A DNA stretch of 64,000 nucleotides from Spirodela intermedia (lineage: Eukaryota > Streptophyta > Magnoliopsida > Alismatales > Araceae), in contig LR746264.1 of NCBI GenBank assembly GCA_902729315.2, positions 9,393,878 through 9,457,877 on the forward strand, given 5' to 3'. The notes below the pieces were generated by a model that had not been told where the DNA came from, did not search any database, and worked only from the letters and a program-made list of their open reading frames with translations. Shown here one piece after another: positions 46,617 through 61,300 of the stretch; position 1 is the stretch's first letter, and each line of letters begins with the position of its first letter. A program made the position numbers and the translations under genes.

Positions 46617-49600
46617 ACCCTCCTCTGAGCGGCGATCCTCGATTTCACTGCCATCGACGGCGACAACAATCGGCGACGTCAGTCACACAGTACAGTTCGA
46701 TCCATGCAATTATTTCGGCAATCGCGAGCACAGTGGCCATCTTTGTTCGTGGGAAAGAACGAACTTTGGGTGCTGCCCGAAAAGGAAACTGGTTGGAAAG
46801 AAACCCGGAGCAGAAAGTCCGTGAATAAACTATTCCTCATGCAATCTCTTGGATAATCCCAAGATCTGGACAGCAAGAAGAAACCAGAGTGCATTTACAG
46901 GACTTCGTGTATTACATATACGGATGGGGTCATTCTCGTCACTTAACCAATAAATCTCAGCACATGTGCCCCTGCTTTAATGCTCCCTCTGTTATCGTCG
47001 AGGGGGTGTGTGGGAGAGACCGAAATGCCCCCCACCCCACCGGCTGGTCTCTTCGCTTGCTCGGAGAGCGACGTGACGGTAGGCCTGCCTGCGCAGACTG
47101 GAGCAGGCGGAGGATGCTTGATGATGGGAGTTCAGGATTTCGTGTCGGAGGAGATCGCAGGAATTTTCGATGTTCGTGGAGGAAGAAAAGGAACGGCTCG
47201 AGAACGGCCGGCTTGTTCCGAGAAGAGAAGCGAAGGATTTTTCGAAGTAGATGTGCGGATACCACTGCCGTGGCCAATCTGAGAGCCCTACGGGGGATGA
47301 GAGATGAAGTCCAAGGAGAAAAACCTAGTTCCATCGCGTGCAGAGCCAAGGTTCCGGAGGAGAAAGAACGCCCCAAAACGACAACAATCGGCCAGCGGGA
47401 GAATACGGCGCGATCACCGCGAATCATCGGGGGAAAACAGCGGGAGCCATTCCCATCGATATAAACACGAACTCGAGAGATCAAAATATCTAGCCAGACA
47501 ATTTTTCTGTGGGAAACGGTACCTTCGACGGCGATGGACTCCTGTTCTTCTATCCACTCCGCAGACTCCGCCGCGAGTGATGATACTCGGAGAAAGCGGA
47601 CCGATCAAAACTCTCCGCCTCCCGCGAGAATTTGTACTGCGAAAATGTCAGACCTAGGAAGACGATGGAAGCAACAGAGCAGAAAAGGAAGGATCCTCCA
47701 AAAGCCTGGGGTTCTCGCCCATCCGCAACTCTGCCGCAGACTCGCAGTGTCCTGCTTCTGAGTGAAGACCTCCTCTCCTCCTCCGCATGCCGCCTTGCCC
47801 CACGTGCTGACGCTGCAGCTGCTGCACAGTGAGTGACTCCAACGCCGACGATAAGGCCGCCTCCTCCTCCTTCCCGCCGGAATTTCCCTTCCAACCCTCG
47901 TTTCAGATAAGATTACGACGTCTTAGCCTGGAATTTTCTGCGGAGGTTGAACGGAAGAAGGGGACCGAGATCACGGGGACCTCAAACGGACAGCGCGAGG
48001 AATCGGCGGAACGCCCGATTGCGACCCGAAGAGCAACGGGTCGGAGGACCCGATTCCGCCCCTCCCTCACTTTCGTCCACGTCAGTCTCGTCCCGAAGTC
48101 GACTGAGTTACCTCATTATTTATGTACGTCGATCCAGATTCGACTCAGAACCACCCTGCTATTCGACATATTTGCGTACGTACCCTTAGGAGGAATATCT
48201 ACTATCGTCTTACGTGGCAGTCAACGTGGCGGTATCTGGTACCACAACTCGTTCCCCCGGGCTGAAAGGACGTTGTTTTTATTTTCAATAAATCATGGTC
48301 ATACAATTGCCGGTGAAATTTCGGATATTATATTTGGAATTATGTGGTAGAAAATGACGACAGAATCTCCTAAAAATCATAATTAAATGCATTTGACGTT
48401 GAAAACAATTGCATCATTTCTGGTTGCTCTTGTCGGTTTCTGACCGTTTACTTTTTGCTACCCAATGAGATTTCGGATGAGACCGAGAGAGAGAAAGATT
48501 CCCTTTGAGATGACGGCGGCCTCACCTAGAGGGGTTTTGTCGGAAGTGGTGCGTTCAGGCCCACGACCACCTCAGCAACTCTTCCGACAGTTTCCGCCAC
48601 GGGCCATTTATAATGGACCCGTTGGGGTCACGACGCCGGCCCATTAGGCCTGAGCTGAACGTGCCGCCAGCCGCAATCCCAAGGCACGTCTCTTCAGACA
48701 GCGACATCCAGCCTAGCCCAGCCCCAAGGGAGTTCATCACACTTTGACTGCCAGGCCAGCCTTTCGCACCAATGATTTATCTCAGTAGATGGCAACGATT
48801 CAATGCCCCCTTAAATAAGGCAAGATCAATACCAAGGAAAACCGCTAATTAGCCTAGCTTGCATGGTAAATATTACGCCGTAGTGAGCTTTAATGGTCCA
48901 CGTGGAGCGCCGGACCAGAGTTCCCAGCTGGTCCAGCTCGATGGTCCCCGGGCCACGGGCCCTCTGACGTGATTCTCTTCTGGACCCACAGTCGCCGGTA
49001 AATTCAGCTGGCCCGGCAGCTGGACGGCCACCAGCATCTCGGTCAACATGGGAGCGAAATTTACCATGCACGCCACTCCTGTATCGTCCGTGACTCACCG
49101 CCGCATCTTTGGAGAGCGGCCACGTGCTCGGGCCAGCTGGAGGTTGAACGGAGTCGGAGAGGTGGCGCCGCCTTTGGCAGAGGTGGCGACCCGGCGGGCG
49201 GCGGCGGGGGGGAAGCGTGACGGTTGAGAAAAGTGAGGCGCGACGGCGGACGGGCAGCTGCTGGCCGTGCGATCTCCATCGGAGGGTGGGACGGCGTCGA
49301 CGTTGGGCGTGTGGAAGCGGCGGCGGTGGTCGAGGAGAGAGGGAAGAGAGCGGCGAGGAAAGCAAAAGGAAGGTGGTAGCGGAGAGTCACGTGCAGCCAA
49401 GTCCGAAGGCCTCGTTTACTTTTCCTTCATCCTCACGTGCTCTGTCAGTCTTAACGGAGAAAAATGGTCCGTTATTGCTGACATTTTGATAATGAATTCT
49501 CTACCTCGTACGCAAAAGAGAGAGAGAGGTTAAAAATACAATTATTTATTTTTCAAGGTATCGTATACTATGAAGAAGCCCTACTGTTGAGAATGAGGGA

Positions 49601-50646
49601 GATGGGGAGCCGTTTTTCATGGCCTTTTGAAACGGAAACGTCCGTCTACGCTTGGGGGTCACGAACGGTAGGCTGACGCCGTCACGACGTTTTATTTTTA
49701 GAAAGAAGGAAATTAAAAAGGTTCAGACTTCATCCTAACGGCAGCGCTAATAAAATATATTATTTAATTTCTTTCCAGTAACAGTCCCAACTCCCCCCAC
49801 CTCACCCCCACTTTTCGTACGCCTCTTCATCGTCGTCCTGCTGCAGGCGCTGCTCACTCTTCAGCTCCTTCCTTTCTTCCCCTCTGGCTAGCCCGCTCGC
49901 TCCCACATTATTTTTGGCATTATTCTATGCGATTAATCCTGGAATGTCAGGAGAGTAGGGAGGAAGTAGACGTTGCCGGCGGGTCTCAAAACATCTAGAT
50001 CGTTCCTGCATTGGCTCGTCTCCCACTGCCGGGCGTTTGGATCCCCCGTAAGCGCCGTGCATCACTCGGTCTCCCATTGTCGTTTCTCTGCTCCTCTGGA
50101 ATACTTGACGTCCTCCTTAATTGTTTGCATTTCTTGTTCCATCATTGTTTGGCTTTTTTTTCGACGATTTTGATGTGAGGCTTCGGGTTTGATTACTTAT
50201 CACGCATTTTCTTTGTTAGATATTCAATCGCTTTTTTTTCATTCGGCACGACGAAAGCCACGGCGCATCTTGCTTCGCGTGACCTTGTCTTCGAATTTTC
50301 GACCAGATTTGGTCTATTGCCGAAACTTTACGATCACGCTTTCGTGAAATGTCACGTCCATAAGCCTCCACTCGTTGGATCCTGGTACGAACGTCTCTCG
50401 GAAACCAAGAATTTCGGGGATTTACCTGGTATTAATATTCATTTCTCTTATTTCGAGCATATCCGTTTGCATTGTTTGCTTGAATCTCGTCATTTCGCTT
50501 GCATTTCACTCCGTATCTTGATTAAAATGATTGGTTAATGTGTTTCTGTAACAATTACTTTTCCTTATGCTCAGAGTTCAAGTGCTTGAATCTTGGAATC
50601 GCAGAAAACTAGGCCTCTTTGCGTGCTTCACTCGAGTCCCTTTGAA
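46617..50646. other. Divergent intergenic region between PHOT1 and kinesin-5
   Basis: Four kilobases separate the divergent start codons, so promoters and leaders of both genes lie here. GC-rich stretches at about 46.9-47.9 kb and 48.85-49.4 kb stay open in several frames on both strands, but nothing resembles a known family. A likely kinesin-5 leader intron could use a GTAAGC donor near 50047 and the acceptor ending at about 50604. An MSA-like motif is listed separately. Confidence 0.5.
49733..49743 (+). promoter_or_regulatory. Possible MSA (M-phase activator) motif
   Basis: TCCTAACGGCA contains the AACGG core and most of the MSA consensus recognised by three-repeat MYB factors in plant G2/M genes. 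It lies about 900 bp upstream of the kinesin-5 ATG and nearer if a leader intron is used. Mitotic kinesins are expected to be cell-cycle regulated. A single short match is weak evidence. Confidence 0.35.
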
Positions 50647-53600
50647 ATGGATAGTGCACAGAGGAAAGGGAATCTGGTTTCAGTCTCTCCCTCACAGACA
50701 CCGAGGTCTAGTGACAAATCTAGCAGAGACCCCCGGTCTAACGACGGAAATGGGCTCTCTAGTAATAGGCATGATAAAGATAAGGGGGTCAATGTTCAGG
50801 TCATCCTCCGATGCAGGTGAGTTTCCAAAGACACAGGCAATTTCCAATACGTTAACATAATTTACTTATGTATCAGTTTATTTTTTTGTATTTTCTGTAT
50901 ATTCTCAACTATTCCAGACCTTTGAGCGAGGATGAAGCGAGGTTGAACACTCCAGTTGTCATTTCTTGCAATGAGCACAGGAGAGAAGTTTCTGCTGTTC
51001 AGAGCATTGCTAATAAAATTATAGACAGAACATTTAACTTTGACAGGGTCTGAATTTCTCTCCTCTTAGTACATGCCGTTTCTTTCATATCATCTTGAGG
51101 ATATCTAAGCCCTGTTGGTGTGAAAAATCCTTGGATCCTTGCAGGTGTTCGGGCCAAGTTCTCAGCAGAAGGATTTGTTTAATTTAGCTATTTCTCCAAT
51201 CGTGAACGAGGTACTTGAGGGCTATAACTGCACCATTTTTGCCTATGGACAGACAGGCACCGGCAAAACCTACACAATGGAAGGAGGAGGAAGAAAAGCA
51301 AAAGTATTTTGCTCTCTTCATTCCTTGTACTACGTATTTTTAAAATTTCTGTTTCTGCAACTTATTGTAGCACTTTTTGGTATTTCTGTAGAATGGAGAG
51401 TTCCCAAATGATGCTGGTGTAATTCCAAGAGCTGTCCGGCAAATTTTTGACATACTTGAGGCTCAAAATGCTGAGTACAGCATGAAGGTCACATTTCTAG
51501 AGCTCTACAATGAGGAAATAACAGATCTTTTGGCACCAGATGAAGCAAAGTTCACGGATGATAAGACAAAGAAACCAATAGCTCTCATGGAGGACGGAAA
51601 GGGAGGTGTTTTTGTGAGGGGTCTGGAAGAAGAGATTGTCTCCTCAGCTAATGAGATATACAAAATATTGGATAAAGGGTCGTCCAAAAGACGTACCGCT
51701 GAGACTTTGCTTAATAAACAGAGCAGTCGATCACATTCCATTTTTTCTATTACAATTCACATCAAGGAATATACTCACGAAGGAGAAGAGATGATCAAAT
51801 GTGGAAAGCTTAATCTTGTTGATCTTGCTGGTTCCGAGAATATTTCACGCTCAGGAGCTAGAGAGGTATTTTTATGGTTTATCCATGGTGCATTACATAA
51901 AATGATACAGAACATGTTTATGGTTTATCCATGTCTGAGTTTTTACTTGTGGTCACTCATGTATTAATTCTCATTGTGCGATGCTAAAGAACAAGATCAA
52001 AATAAAATTATGTATATCAGCATATCAGTCTATGTTATGGCCAAGGATACATATGTCGAAACAATTTGATGGAAAATGCTGACCGGAATGATAGCAGTTT
52101 TAGGGAGGAGACTGACAGTTATTATTGCAGGGCAGAGCACGGGAAGCTGGAGAGATCAATAAAAGCTTGCTTACACTCGGACGTGTCATTAATGCACTTG
52201 TTGAGCACTCTGGTCACGTTCCCTACAGGTTCTTGACAGTTCACTTTGACCACTGGTTTTCTTTTTCTGTTAAAGTTACATATTTTGTTTCTACAAGAAC
52301 TTACATGTTAGCTTGTTGTCGCAGGGATAGTAAACTGACCAGATTATTGAGGGATTCATTGGGAGGGAAGACAAAGACATGTATAATTGCCACTGTTTCA
52401 CCTTCTATCCACTGTTTGGAAGAGACTTTAAGCACTCTGGATTATGCACACCGGGCGAAAAATATCAAGAACAAGCCCGAGGTTAGTATTTGTTTTTATT
52501 TGTCCAAGAGTTGATCTATTTAATTATTGTGTGTGCGAATAAACTATCATTACATACCACAGATACTACTGAATATTACTTTCTATATTTTCAGGTTAAT
52601 CAGAAGATGCTGAAATCAGCAATGATTAAAGATCTCTGTTCCGAGATTGACCGTCTCAAACAAGGTCATTTCTCTACCAAAAAATAATAGAAAAAGGATA
52701 CTGAAGAAAGTTCGAAGCTGTCATCTTCCATTCATTTTTCTCGCCTTGATGTCAAAACATTCTGAATCAGGAATTGCATCATGAATTTTAAATTTTTCTT
52801 CTGTCATGTCATAGAGTTGTCTTTGTAGTATATTTTACGCAATATTTTTTAGTTTTGCGTGTTGATCATTGGTATGAAGCAAGTAACTGAAATAATTATT
52901 TGAATTGTTTACTATATTTCTTGGAAATGCTGTAAAGAGTCTATCACAGTTGTGAGGCTACCGCACTTATTTCATAAATATGGCTCCCTGTTATGCTTTT
53001 TTTTATTTAGGCATTTGTATGCTAAATATTTTTTTTTCCTTTGATCAGAAGTATATGCTGCTAGAGAGAAGAACGGTATCTATATACCCAGGGATCGGTT
53101 CCTACAAGAAGAAGCTGAAAAAAAGGTTGCTTAATTGTGGATGCATTTTCAATCTTAGTTTGATGAACAAACATCACTGTTTTATCTCTTTTTTATCTGT
53201 TCAAGCAACTGGACATTAGTTTTGTGTGCTTTTTTTTCATTGATGGGCTGTGAAACAGAGCACTTTGCAGAGTAACAGAAAAAGAGATAACTGGGTACTT
53301 TTTTCTGTATTATTTATTTCTTCAGGCTATGACAGAGAGGATTGAGCTTTTGGAACTTGACTTGGATTCAAAAGATAAGGTATGCGTTGGGCTTCGAAAT
53401 TTTTGCTTACAGATTCAGTCAATGAATATGTTTCGTTATGATGTATGCTTCGAACAGCAATTAATCGGGCTTCAAGAGCTTTATAATGCTCAACAGCTGT
53501 TGACTTCGGAACTAAGCAATAAGCTCGAAAAGACCCAGGTAAGTGTTGCTTTTTGTTGAGAACCAGTATAATCCTCAATAATGTGAATTGTATGAAATAC

Positions 53601-56600
53601 CTTATTGTCCGGTTATTCATTGCAGAAAAAACTTGAAGGTACAGAGCACGCTTTACTTGACCTTGAGGACAAATATAGGCAAGCAAATCTCACAATTAAA
53701 GAAAAAGAACATTTGGTGTCCAATCTCCTCAGATCAGGTCAGTATTTGGCATCATATTCATTTTTGGACAAAGCTAATTGACAATATTTTCTCTGGCGTA
53801 GCAACCAGTTTCGATATAGCTAGAGGTTTACATGAGTTATTTTCATGAAAGAATAGATCACCTGACTTCAATTTAGATTATATCCACGGTGGCTTCTCCG
53901 ATTTTGAGTGGCCCCAGTCAGATGGAAATTTTCCACGATAATGGACATCACCTAGCTGAGGGAAAGAATTAACCATGTGACCAACTCCCAATTGAATCCT
54001 TTGCAAATTGCTGAAACCAATTCAAGAGGATGGCCCAACATAACCTTCCATGCCCCTTGATACTCAGAGTCTTTAATCTTATCTTTTTCGTGTATTTCTC
54101 TATGACCTTTCCTCCGTCCCTGCCCCCTCTTTGTCATTCTTCCTCTGCAAAACGCATATATATTTTAGTTTCAAACCCAGCTAAGCTTCAATATTTTGGA
54201 CCAAACTGAACTCTCAATGTGGCTTGCTAATTTTTATACTTTTCAATTTTTTATGTATTCTCCACTTCAATGGAAAGCATTTATGTTCATTCATCTGAAA
54301 TTAGAAAGTGAACGAAGTCAACCATGAATGTGGTTGTCCACTGAGCCCCTGATATGATCTTTTTTTATCCACCTCCAGAAAAAGCGCTTCTCGACTGTGC
54401 CTTTGAGCTAAGATCAGATCTAGACAGTGCAGCATCAGATGTATCTGGTTTGTTCGCTAAGATTGGTGGGTTCCCTTTCTGTTGACTTATTGCAGATTAT
54501 ACGTGTATTTGTCTATGATCCCTGATGACTGTCTGTCTGCAGAACGCAAAGATAAGATAGAGGAGGGAAATAAGACCCTTGTTCAGAACTTCCAGTCTCA
54601 GTTAAATCAGCAGTTGGAGTCCTTGCATAAGACGGTTTCAGCTTCAGCAACGCAGCAGGAGAGCCAGCTGAGAGAAATGGAGGAAGATATGCTGTCCTTT
54701 CTTTCCTCGAAAGCTGAGGTATCTTGTTGCACATATCTTTGGAAAATGAACAAGCTTGCATTTATTTAGACTTTTGCTGCCATCTACTATAGGCTGCTGA
54801 AGAAGTTCGAGGACGTGTAGGGAGGCTAAGAGCCATGTATGGCTCTGGGATCAGCTTACTAGGTGATTTAGTCGATGAACTGGATGGGAACTCCGAAGAA
54901 ACTTTTGCTGAAGTTAATTCGCATGTATCTGGTCACTTTTCTGCCCTTGAGGATGTAAGTGTATTCAGAAAATATATTAGATACCTCTTCGTGTTAGTTT
55001 TGTATTTGTGACTCTTTGCTGTTCTGCAGTGGTTCAAAAGGATTGCTTTGGAGGCAGACCAGTTGCTTAATGAGCTTCAAATTGGCCTTCACAGTCAGGA
55101 GGACAAGCTCTCTGCATTCGCACTGCAGCTTCATGCGGTGGGACAATAGTTTTAGTTCATGATTCTAATCTTGCTCGCAAACTAGCTTCCCTTTGCCTGT
55201 ATAACTAAGTGCTTGTTTCCGTGGCGTGAATTACAGGGTTATCTCAGGACTCTGGACAGCACACGATCAATTTCGAACATCACCACAGATTTCTTCCAAT
55301 CATTGGATGTCCATGCATCAATTTTGATTAAAATTATGGAAGAGACCCAAGCCTCTCAGGATCAAAAACTGTCAGAACTTGAAAGGAAGTTTGAGGTATC
55401 TCTTTTAAAAATCTAAACTCCACTGTTTTATATGATATATTTCCTCTCTCTTGAACAGTTTGTGTGTGCAGGAATGTGCTGCTAATGAGGAAAAACAACT
55501 GATTGAAAAAATGGCAGATATGCTAGCAAGCTCAAGTGCCAGAAAGAAAAAACTGGTAAATATTGTCTGGAATATCTTCCATTTACATGAACGTTTTGGC
55601 CCACTATATGTTTCTGATTGCAACTCCCTTCTGAGAAATATATGAAGTGGCTTCTCCGTTGTTGTCAGGTTCCTCATCTCTGCCCTTTCCTCGTCCCCAT
55701 CCATTTCTGAGATCTACTACTGCGCAAAAAATAAAACAGTGCTTTTTTAGAATGGTGATTTTGTGTTCTGATACGAAATGCGTGTGCAGTAAAACTCTAC
55801 AGATCCGTTTAATAGGTTATTAAAATGATGGTTTCATCTGTTTTTTTTTCAAACCAATGCACTCATCCTGTGAACTAATACTCTGATCATTCTCATGTTT
55901 TTCTACGGCCAAGTATGGTCAATTAGTTCGACTTTGCTCATTTCTTCATTTCTGTCGTCTGATGTTTTGTCAAGTGCCCAACTTCCACGGGCTTCTAGTT
56001 CATCTGCGCCCAATATTTCGTGATTTTTTTTTTTCCATTCAGAAAATAAACTATGGGTAAAACATATTGAACTGTGCAGATTGTGCAACATGCATACACA
56101 TGAGTCATTTACATTTCGCCCTTTCAGAAATTATGACTCTTCTTTGCCATCTTTAGGTGCAAACAGCTGTTGACAGCCTCCGGGAGAGTGCTGTCGGCAG
56201 AAGCAGTAAACTACAGGAAGAGATGGCAATTGCTCGTGATTTCACCTCCCGTGTTAAGGGGCAATGGGGCGACTACGTGGAAGAAACCGAAAAAAATTAC
56301 CACGAGGACACTGCTTCAGTTGACCGTGAAAAGTCCAGCTTAGAGGAGGGCCTCAAAGTCTGGTAAATAAACAGGAAATTTGACCGATTTTTTTCACTTG
56401 TCTGTTATTATCCAGTCTTAGCATAATCTGAAGCTGCACATTAATTCTGTTATTATCCCATGTGAGACCCGCAGTATGACAAGAGCAGTAATGGGCTCAG
56501 AGCAATGGAGAAATGCCCAGGACTCAACTCTCAGCCTTGGCAAGGGAATTGCAGAGTCGGTAGACTCCATCGTCAGGTACAATCTCTTGGGTTGCCTTTA

Positions 56601-57341
56601 GTCATATAAACCCTAGATATTTCTTAATGTGTCTTCCGTTTTTATATACCATGCAGGAAGGGATTGGAAGTCAACCATCAGCTTCGAGCGAGACTCTCCT
56701 CCTCCGCCTCATCTGCGATCGAGGATGCCGATGCCGGCTCCAAGGATCTCCTCTCCTCCATAGACAGTAAGATAGACACCTTCCATCGAGTTTACCCTAA
56801 AATAAAGTGAAAACCTTGGGCTGTGGATCGGTCCTCGCTCATGATAAGCTCCCATCTGCAGGCAACCTCAAGCTGGATCATGATGCATGGGGGAACCTCA
56901 GCAATCTGATCGATCCCTGTCGCAATGAACTCAGAGAACTGAGAAGCGGGCATCGTCACAGGGTGATGGAAATCACAGCAGAGGCCGGCAAATGCCTCGA
57001 AGAAGAGTATGCGGTAATCCCTCGCGAAACACAAACCCTACTGAGCTTTTTGCTCTACGGTGGCGGTCCTCCTCATTCATCTGCTCGTCCTCTGTGCCAA
57101 GGTTGATGAACCGTCGTGTGCCACTCCAAGGAGGCGGGACATAACGCCGCCGAGCGTGGCATCAATCGAAGAACTGAGGACTCTGCCATTTGAGGAACTG
57201 TTGAGAGAGTTCTGGGAAGGAAAGTCTGCCGTTAGGCTGGCCAATGGAGATGTGAAACATCTCGGGCCCGGTGTATACGACAACAGCCAAGGACAGGCGG
57301 CCATGAGAGACTCCAGGCTTCCTCTCACCGCCCTCAATTAG
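50647..57341 (+). CDS. Kinesin-5 (BimC/Eg5 family) motor protein
   Basis: Twenty-two exons (50647-50816, 50918-51047, 51145-51303, 51392-51865, 52131-52228, 52325-52481, 52595-52664, 53049-53125, 53326-53379, 53458-53538, 53626-53737, 54379-54465, 54543-54718, 54793-54954, 55030-55137, 55237-55395, 55472-55555, 56157-56362, 56475-56576, 56657-56766, 56862-57013, 57102-57341) give about 1055 residues. The N-terminal motor has the P-loop GQTGTGKT (near residue 135), switch [10 protein letters not shown] and switch II DLAGSEN, with [14 protein letters not shown] at the neck. A long coiled-coil stalk and a BimC box ([20 protein letters not shown]) follow. The family forms bipolar homotetramers that slide antiparallel microtubules apart, acting in spindle and phragmoplast and, in tobacco TKRP125 and Arabidopsis RSW7, cytokinesis. 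All motor motifs look intact. Start at 50647 is the first ATG in frame with the motor. It is closest to plant KIN-5C/D types from memory; the exact paralogue is uncertain. Confidence 0.95.
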
Positions 57342-58333
57342 GGTTTGGTGCTTGGCGTGTGTACAGATATCTGCATGCTTCTAGGGGTTTGTGAGCGAAT
57401 GTCTATCCATTTGTTGCAAGTTTCTCAGTTGGGCTGAGACTGCCCGCTGACAGCCAGCCAGTCTGCGGCGAGAACTGACTGGGTGAGATGATGGCGTGTG
57501 ATGCCCTCTTTGTGTTCTCCTCCGCGGCTGCGCCCACAGAGCCATGGGTGCTGCCTTTCCTAAGCATTCTATGGATCTCTTTCCACTGTAATTTAGGGTT
57601 TCTCCCTCTGTGTGCGTGCCATGTTTCCAAGACGATTGAGTTTCCCCTCAGAGACTCAAACTGGTACCAGCTAAGATTAACACGGGTTCAGGATTTAGGG
57701 TAGAACAATCGAGCAGATCAGACTTAATGACGGACTAGCTGAAAGAACTTTCCCAGGACTGATAACGTGAGGTGATGGTGGATGCTCGACAGCCCAACAA
57801 AAAAGATACTGAAACAAAAAGACCCGATCAACAGTTTCACTAAGACGTTCCTTACAATATCTGTGATTATCACTCTAACCTAGATTCTGGTTTAAATCTT
57901 CTACCAGGCAATCTATCATCAATTCAGTCCACATTATCACAGAAGTATATACGATGTCCTGACAATCACCTGCAATATTCACAACCATGACATGGACTTT
58001 AATATACACTAATTAACAAACAAAAATAACCTCTAACAGAGATATGTGATAGCTTTCTAGAGAATGGTCGCACAGCAAATCCGGTTCAGTGTACCAGCTC
58101 ACTTGTTCGTCAAATTAAAGCTTGTAAAGAATCGTTCTTTGGTGAATGCTCCATCGCCAAGGTCCTCATTTTCTTCAGAATGTCTTATTTTCACCCACAA
58201 CTTACCCTGATGAACCAATTAGTGGTTCAACATTCTCCAGGGTTGCAAAATCCTCATGGATAAGTACTGATTTGTCTCTAATATGGGTAGGTGATGGGTC
58301 AACATTAGGATCATATTTAAAGTCATATTCTGA
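57342..58333. other. Intergenic DNA between convergent kinesin-5 and NFRKB-like genes
   Basis: About 1 kb contains the 3' UTRs of both genes. The short open frames here match no known family. Confidence 0.55.
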
Positions 58334-61300
58334 TCAAGAGTCAACTGCATCTAAATCACCAATGTCAGAGAAACTTCCATCAGTTGTCATTCTCGTTCCA
58401 GCATGCTCTCTACTATCTTTTCTAGTCCATTTAGCTTTCTTCATTGATGAGGTACCCAAATCCTCAAAGTCTTCCTCTTCTCTATCCCCGTGCAAATAGA
58501 CCCATAATTTTCTGTCTCCATCAAACTGAACACAAGGATCCTGTTCATAATGCAACCGATCAAGAGCTCCGCTGACAACAGAGTTGACTTGTGCATCAGA
58601 AACATGTTCCACAAGATACTGTGAGTCCCTTATCAAGGTACAGATATCTAATCTGGTGCCGATGCTTCCAGGCAACCTGGCAGCAGCATCTCTAACCAGG
58701 CATAAGACGGTAATATGTGGTGGGCGATCAGGCTTAAGCATAAAATGGCCTCGAGCTTTGGATATTGGCTTCCCACTGCCCCTTCGAAGGGGAGCAACGA
58801 TGGATTTTCGGCCATCAATTGCAGTGTATGAAAATGCCTTGTCTGGAATCGAGTATCTCAAAATTTCCTCTGCTTGAAAAAATGCCCGCACTTCATCAGA
58901 GCTTGGGTTGATGGTAACCAGACTCTTCTGAGCTCTTAGGTCCCTGAACCTTTCCTTCTCATCCAAGTAGGGCAGCATCATAATTGGTGGTGGTGGAAGA
59001 TTTGCAATTTTCTTAAGAACCTCCTGTTTACTTTTCAGCCAATTAGCAAATGCATCAACTAACTTCACTAGCGTCTTTTGAGGGATTCCCCAGGCCTCAG
59101 AAGAAGTTTCCTCTTCAGCTGCACCCAGATCAATGCGCAAGACGAAATTGGAGCCAATCCAAGACCAGCTTTTAGTAGACTTTTCATAAACCACGAGTGC
59201 TTCCCACCCTTTTGCTCCCAAAGGTGCTGTTTTGGAAGCAAGAATTTTTAGGACACCTCTGACAAGATCCTCCAGAGGTTCTTGCATCTCGAGAATGCAG
59301 GGATCACCCGGGTTTGCTCTAACATAGTTGACAATCTCTCGAACAGTAAGAGAGGACAATTTGTTTCGGCCATCCGAAGAGCATCCCTCCAAGTAGTCAA
59401 AAGAATGGAAAGCACGGGCTCCACTGTCTGCCACTGCAGGCCCATGTTTTTCATCATTGTTCTTAGCTCCATTGACAATATGAGTGGCCTCCTCTGAATT
59501 AAAAGTAATCATGGATTTTCGTATTGATGAAAGAAGGTGAGTAATAGAGAACGAAAGGCCAGTGTGCGCTGTAGGGGTGGCCGATAGTTCTGCCTCAACA
59601 TCTGTTGACTCTCTTTCCCACATGTTCGGATCAGGAGTGACTGATGATAAAGAACCGGACTGAGACACCTCTTTGTTTGCCTTCCTTGTCACATTGGGAT
59701 GCCTGATCTTCCTCTTTGTACGAGATTGTGTATAATCACAGTCCTCAAGAACATCGGTATGCTTAGCAGCCTTCTTTCCTTTCAGTCCCTTTTTAACAGA
59801 ATCACAGCCCATAATTACCGTGTTCCGCTTTGCATGCTGGTAGAACTCAGATCCAACAACTTCAGTCACTTGATCTTTGTTCTCTGCTCTATCTGTGTTC
59901 TCTGCTCTATCTTTCTCCGCATCCAGCATACCACCTGCATAGTCCTGCAGATAATCTTCGCGGGGCAATTTGTCAACTGGATCAGCCAAAGCTTTATTTT
60001 TTTGTTTTGCAGGCTTCACCTTAGATACTGGAAGCGGCAAGTCATCCCTATGACCGTCATGAATTTTTCCCTTCTTTGTCCATTTATAGTTAGATTTCTG
60101 ACTACCTGGTAATTTGGTGGAAGTAGAGAAGCTCTTGGAAGTATTCCCCTTCAACTTTGTTCCCCTAGACCTAATTTTTTTTCCCTTTGACTGAAAGGAA
60201 GGTGTACCTGGCGAATTTTCTTGATCAAGATGCTGGTCATAGCCCTTTTGAATTTTTTTGTTATTTTTCTCGACCATCCCATTAGCATGACCTAGATGTT
60301 TAAGCTTGTTCAAGGAAATATTATCTCTCTCACCCTTCTCTGATGAGTCTGACTCCGTTTCTTCATTCTGCGCAGGTACTCCACTACCTCTGATGCATTC
60401 ATGCGCTCCATTTTCAGATTGTTTTCCTCTCAATTTCAATAATTTTCTCCCGACATTGTGACCAGATTGAGAATAAAGACCATAATTCGGTGCAGGACTG
60501 GGCCCGGCCATAATTTTCTGACCTTGCCCAGCCTTCCGTTTCTTGGTTCCAATTGTCCAGACAGCATTCATACCAACTCCTCCATCTTGGACTCGGTTTT
60601 TACGAGGTTTCCTTCCACCTTGACAGTCTATTTGGCCCCCTTCCAGCATCAATAGGCCATTCCACTCGGCATGCATATCCTTCATCGGGGGATCAAGAGA
60701 ACACTGATCATAGGAATTTCCTTCTCGGTCCTCCTCAGCAATGGCATGTTGAACATTCCTTTTCAAGTGCTCTACCTTCATACTGCGTTTCTTCAATCTA
60801 CTAATGGCAACCCTCCTCCCCGGTTGAATGGCCATTCCACATTCCACACCAACATCGGCATCTCTTTTCAGGCTTCTACTAGTTCCAGTAGACTTCAATT
60901 CAAACCCTGTCACTGGATCCTGACTGGGATGAGGCAATGGGGAAGGTAACGGCCTGCAATCCGGCTCCAGCTCCTGACTTAACGAAAAAAACCTGCTCGG
61001 TGGTCCAGTGAACTCCCTCCTTGAAGAAGCATTCATATGAGAAACCTTTAAGATTCCTCTTGGATAACTTTCCCCCTTTCTTATCTGCTCTGAGGCTACA
61101 AACGCTGTAGACGACTGCATGCCAAGGGAAGGTTTCATGGGATTTATATCCCATTGACCCACCTTGGGTCTTTTATTCTTAGTATAACCCAAAGCCCTTT
61201 GACTTTTCAGCATGTTCAAGTGTCTAAGCCTCTCCTCTACACCATAACCTGAATAATTCTCCCAAGCATTCCTCATACAAACAAGACTATCGACCATACA

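Noticed and set aside
46957-47894. Overlapping open frames on both strands upstream of PHOT1
   Set aside because: Composition is that of random GC-rich DNA, with no motif or splice pattern; more likely PHOT1 leader and promoter.
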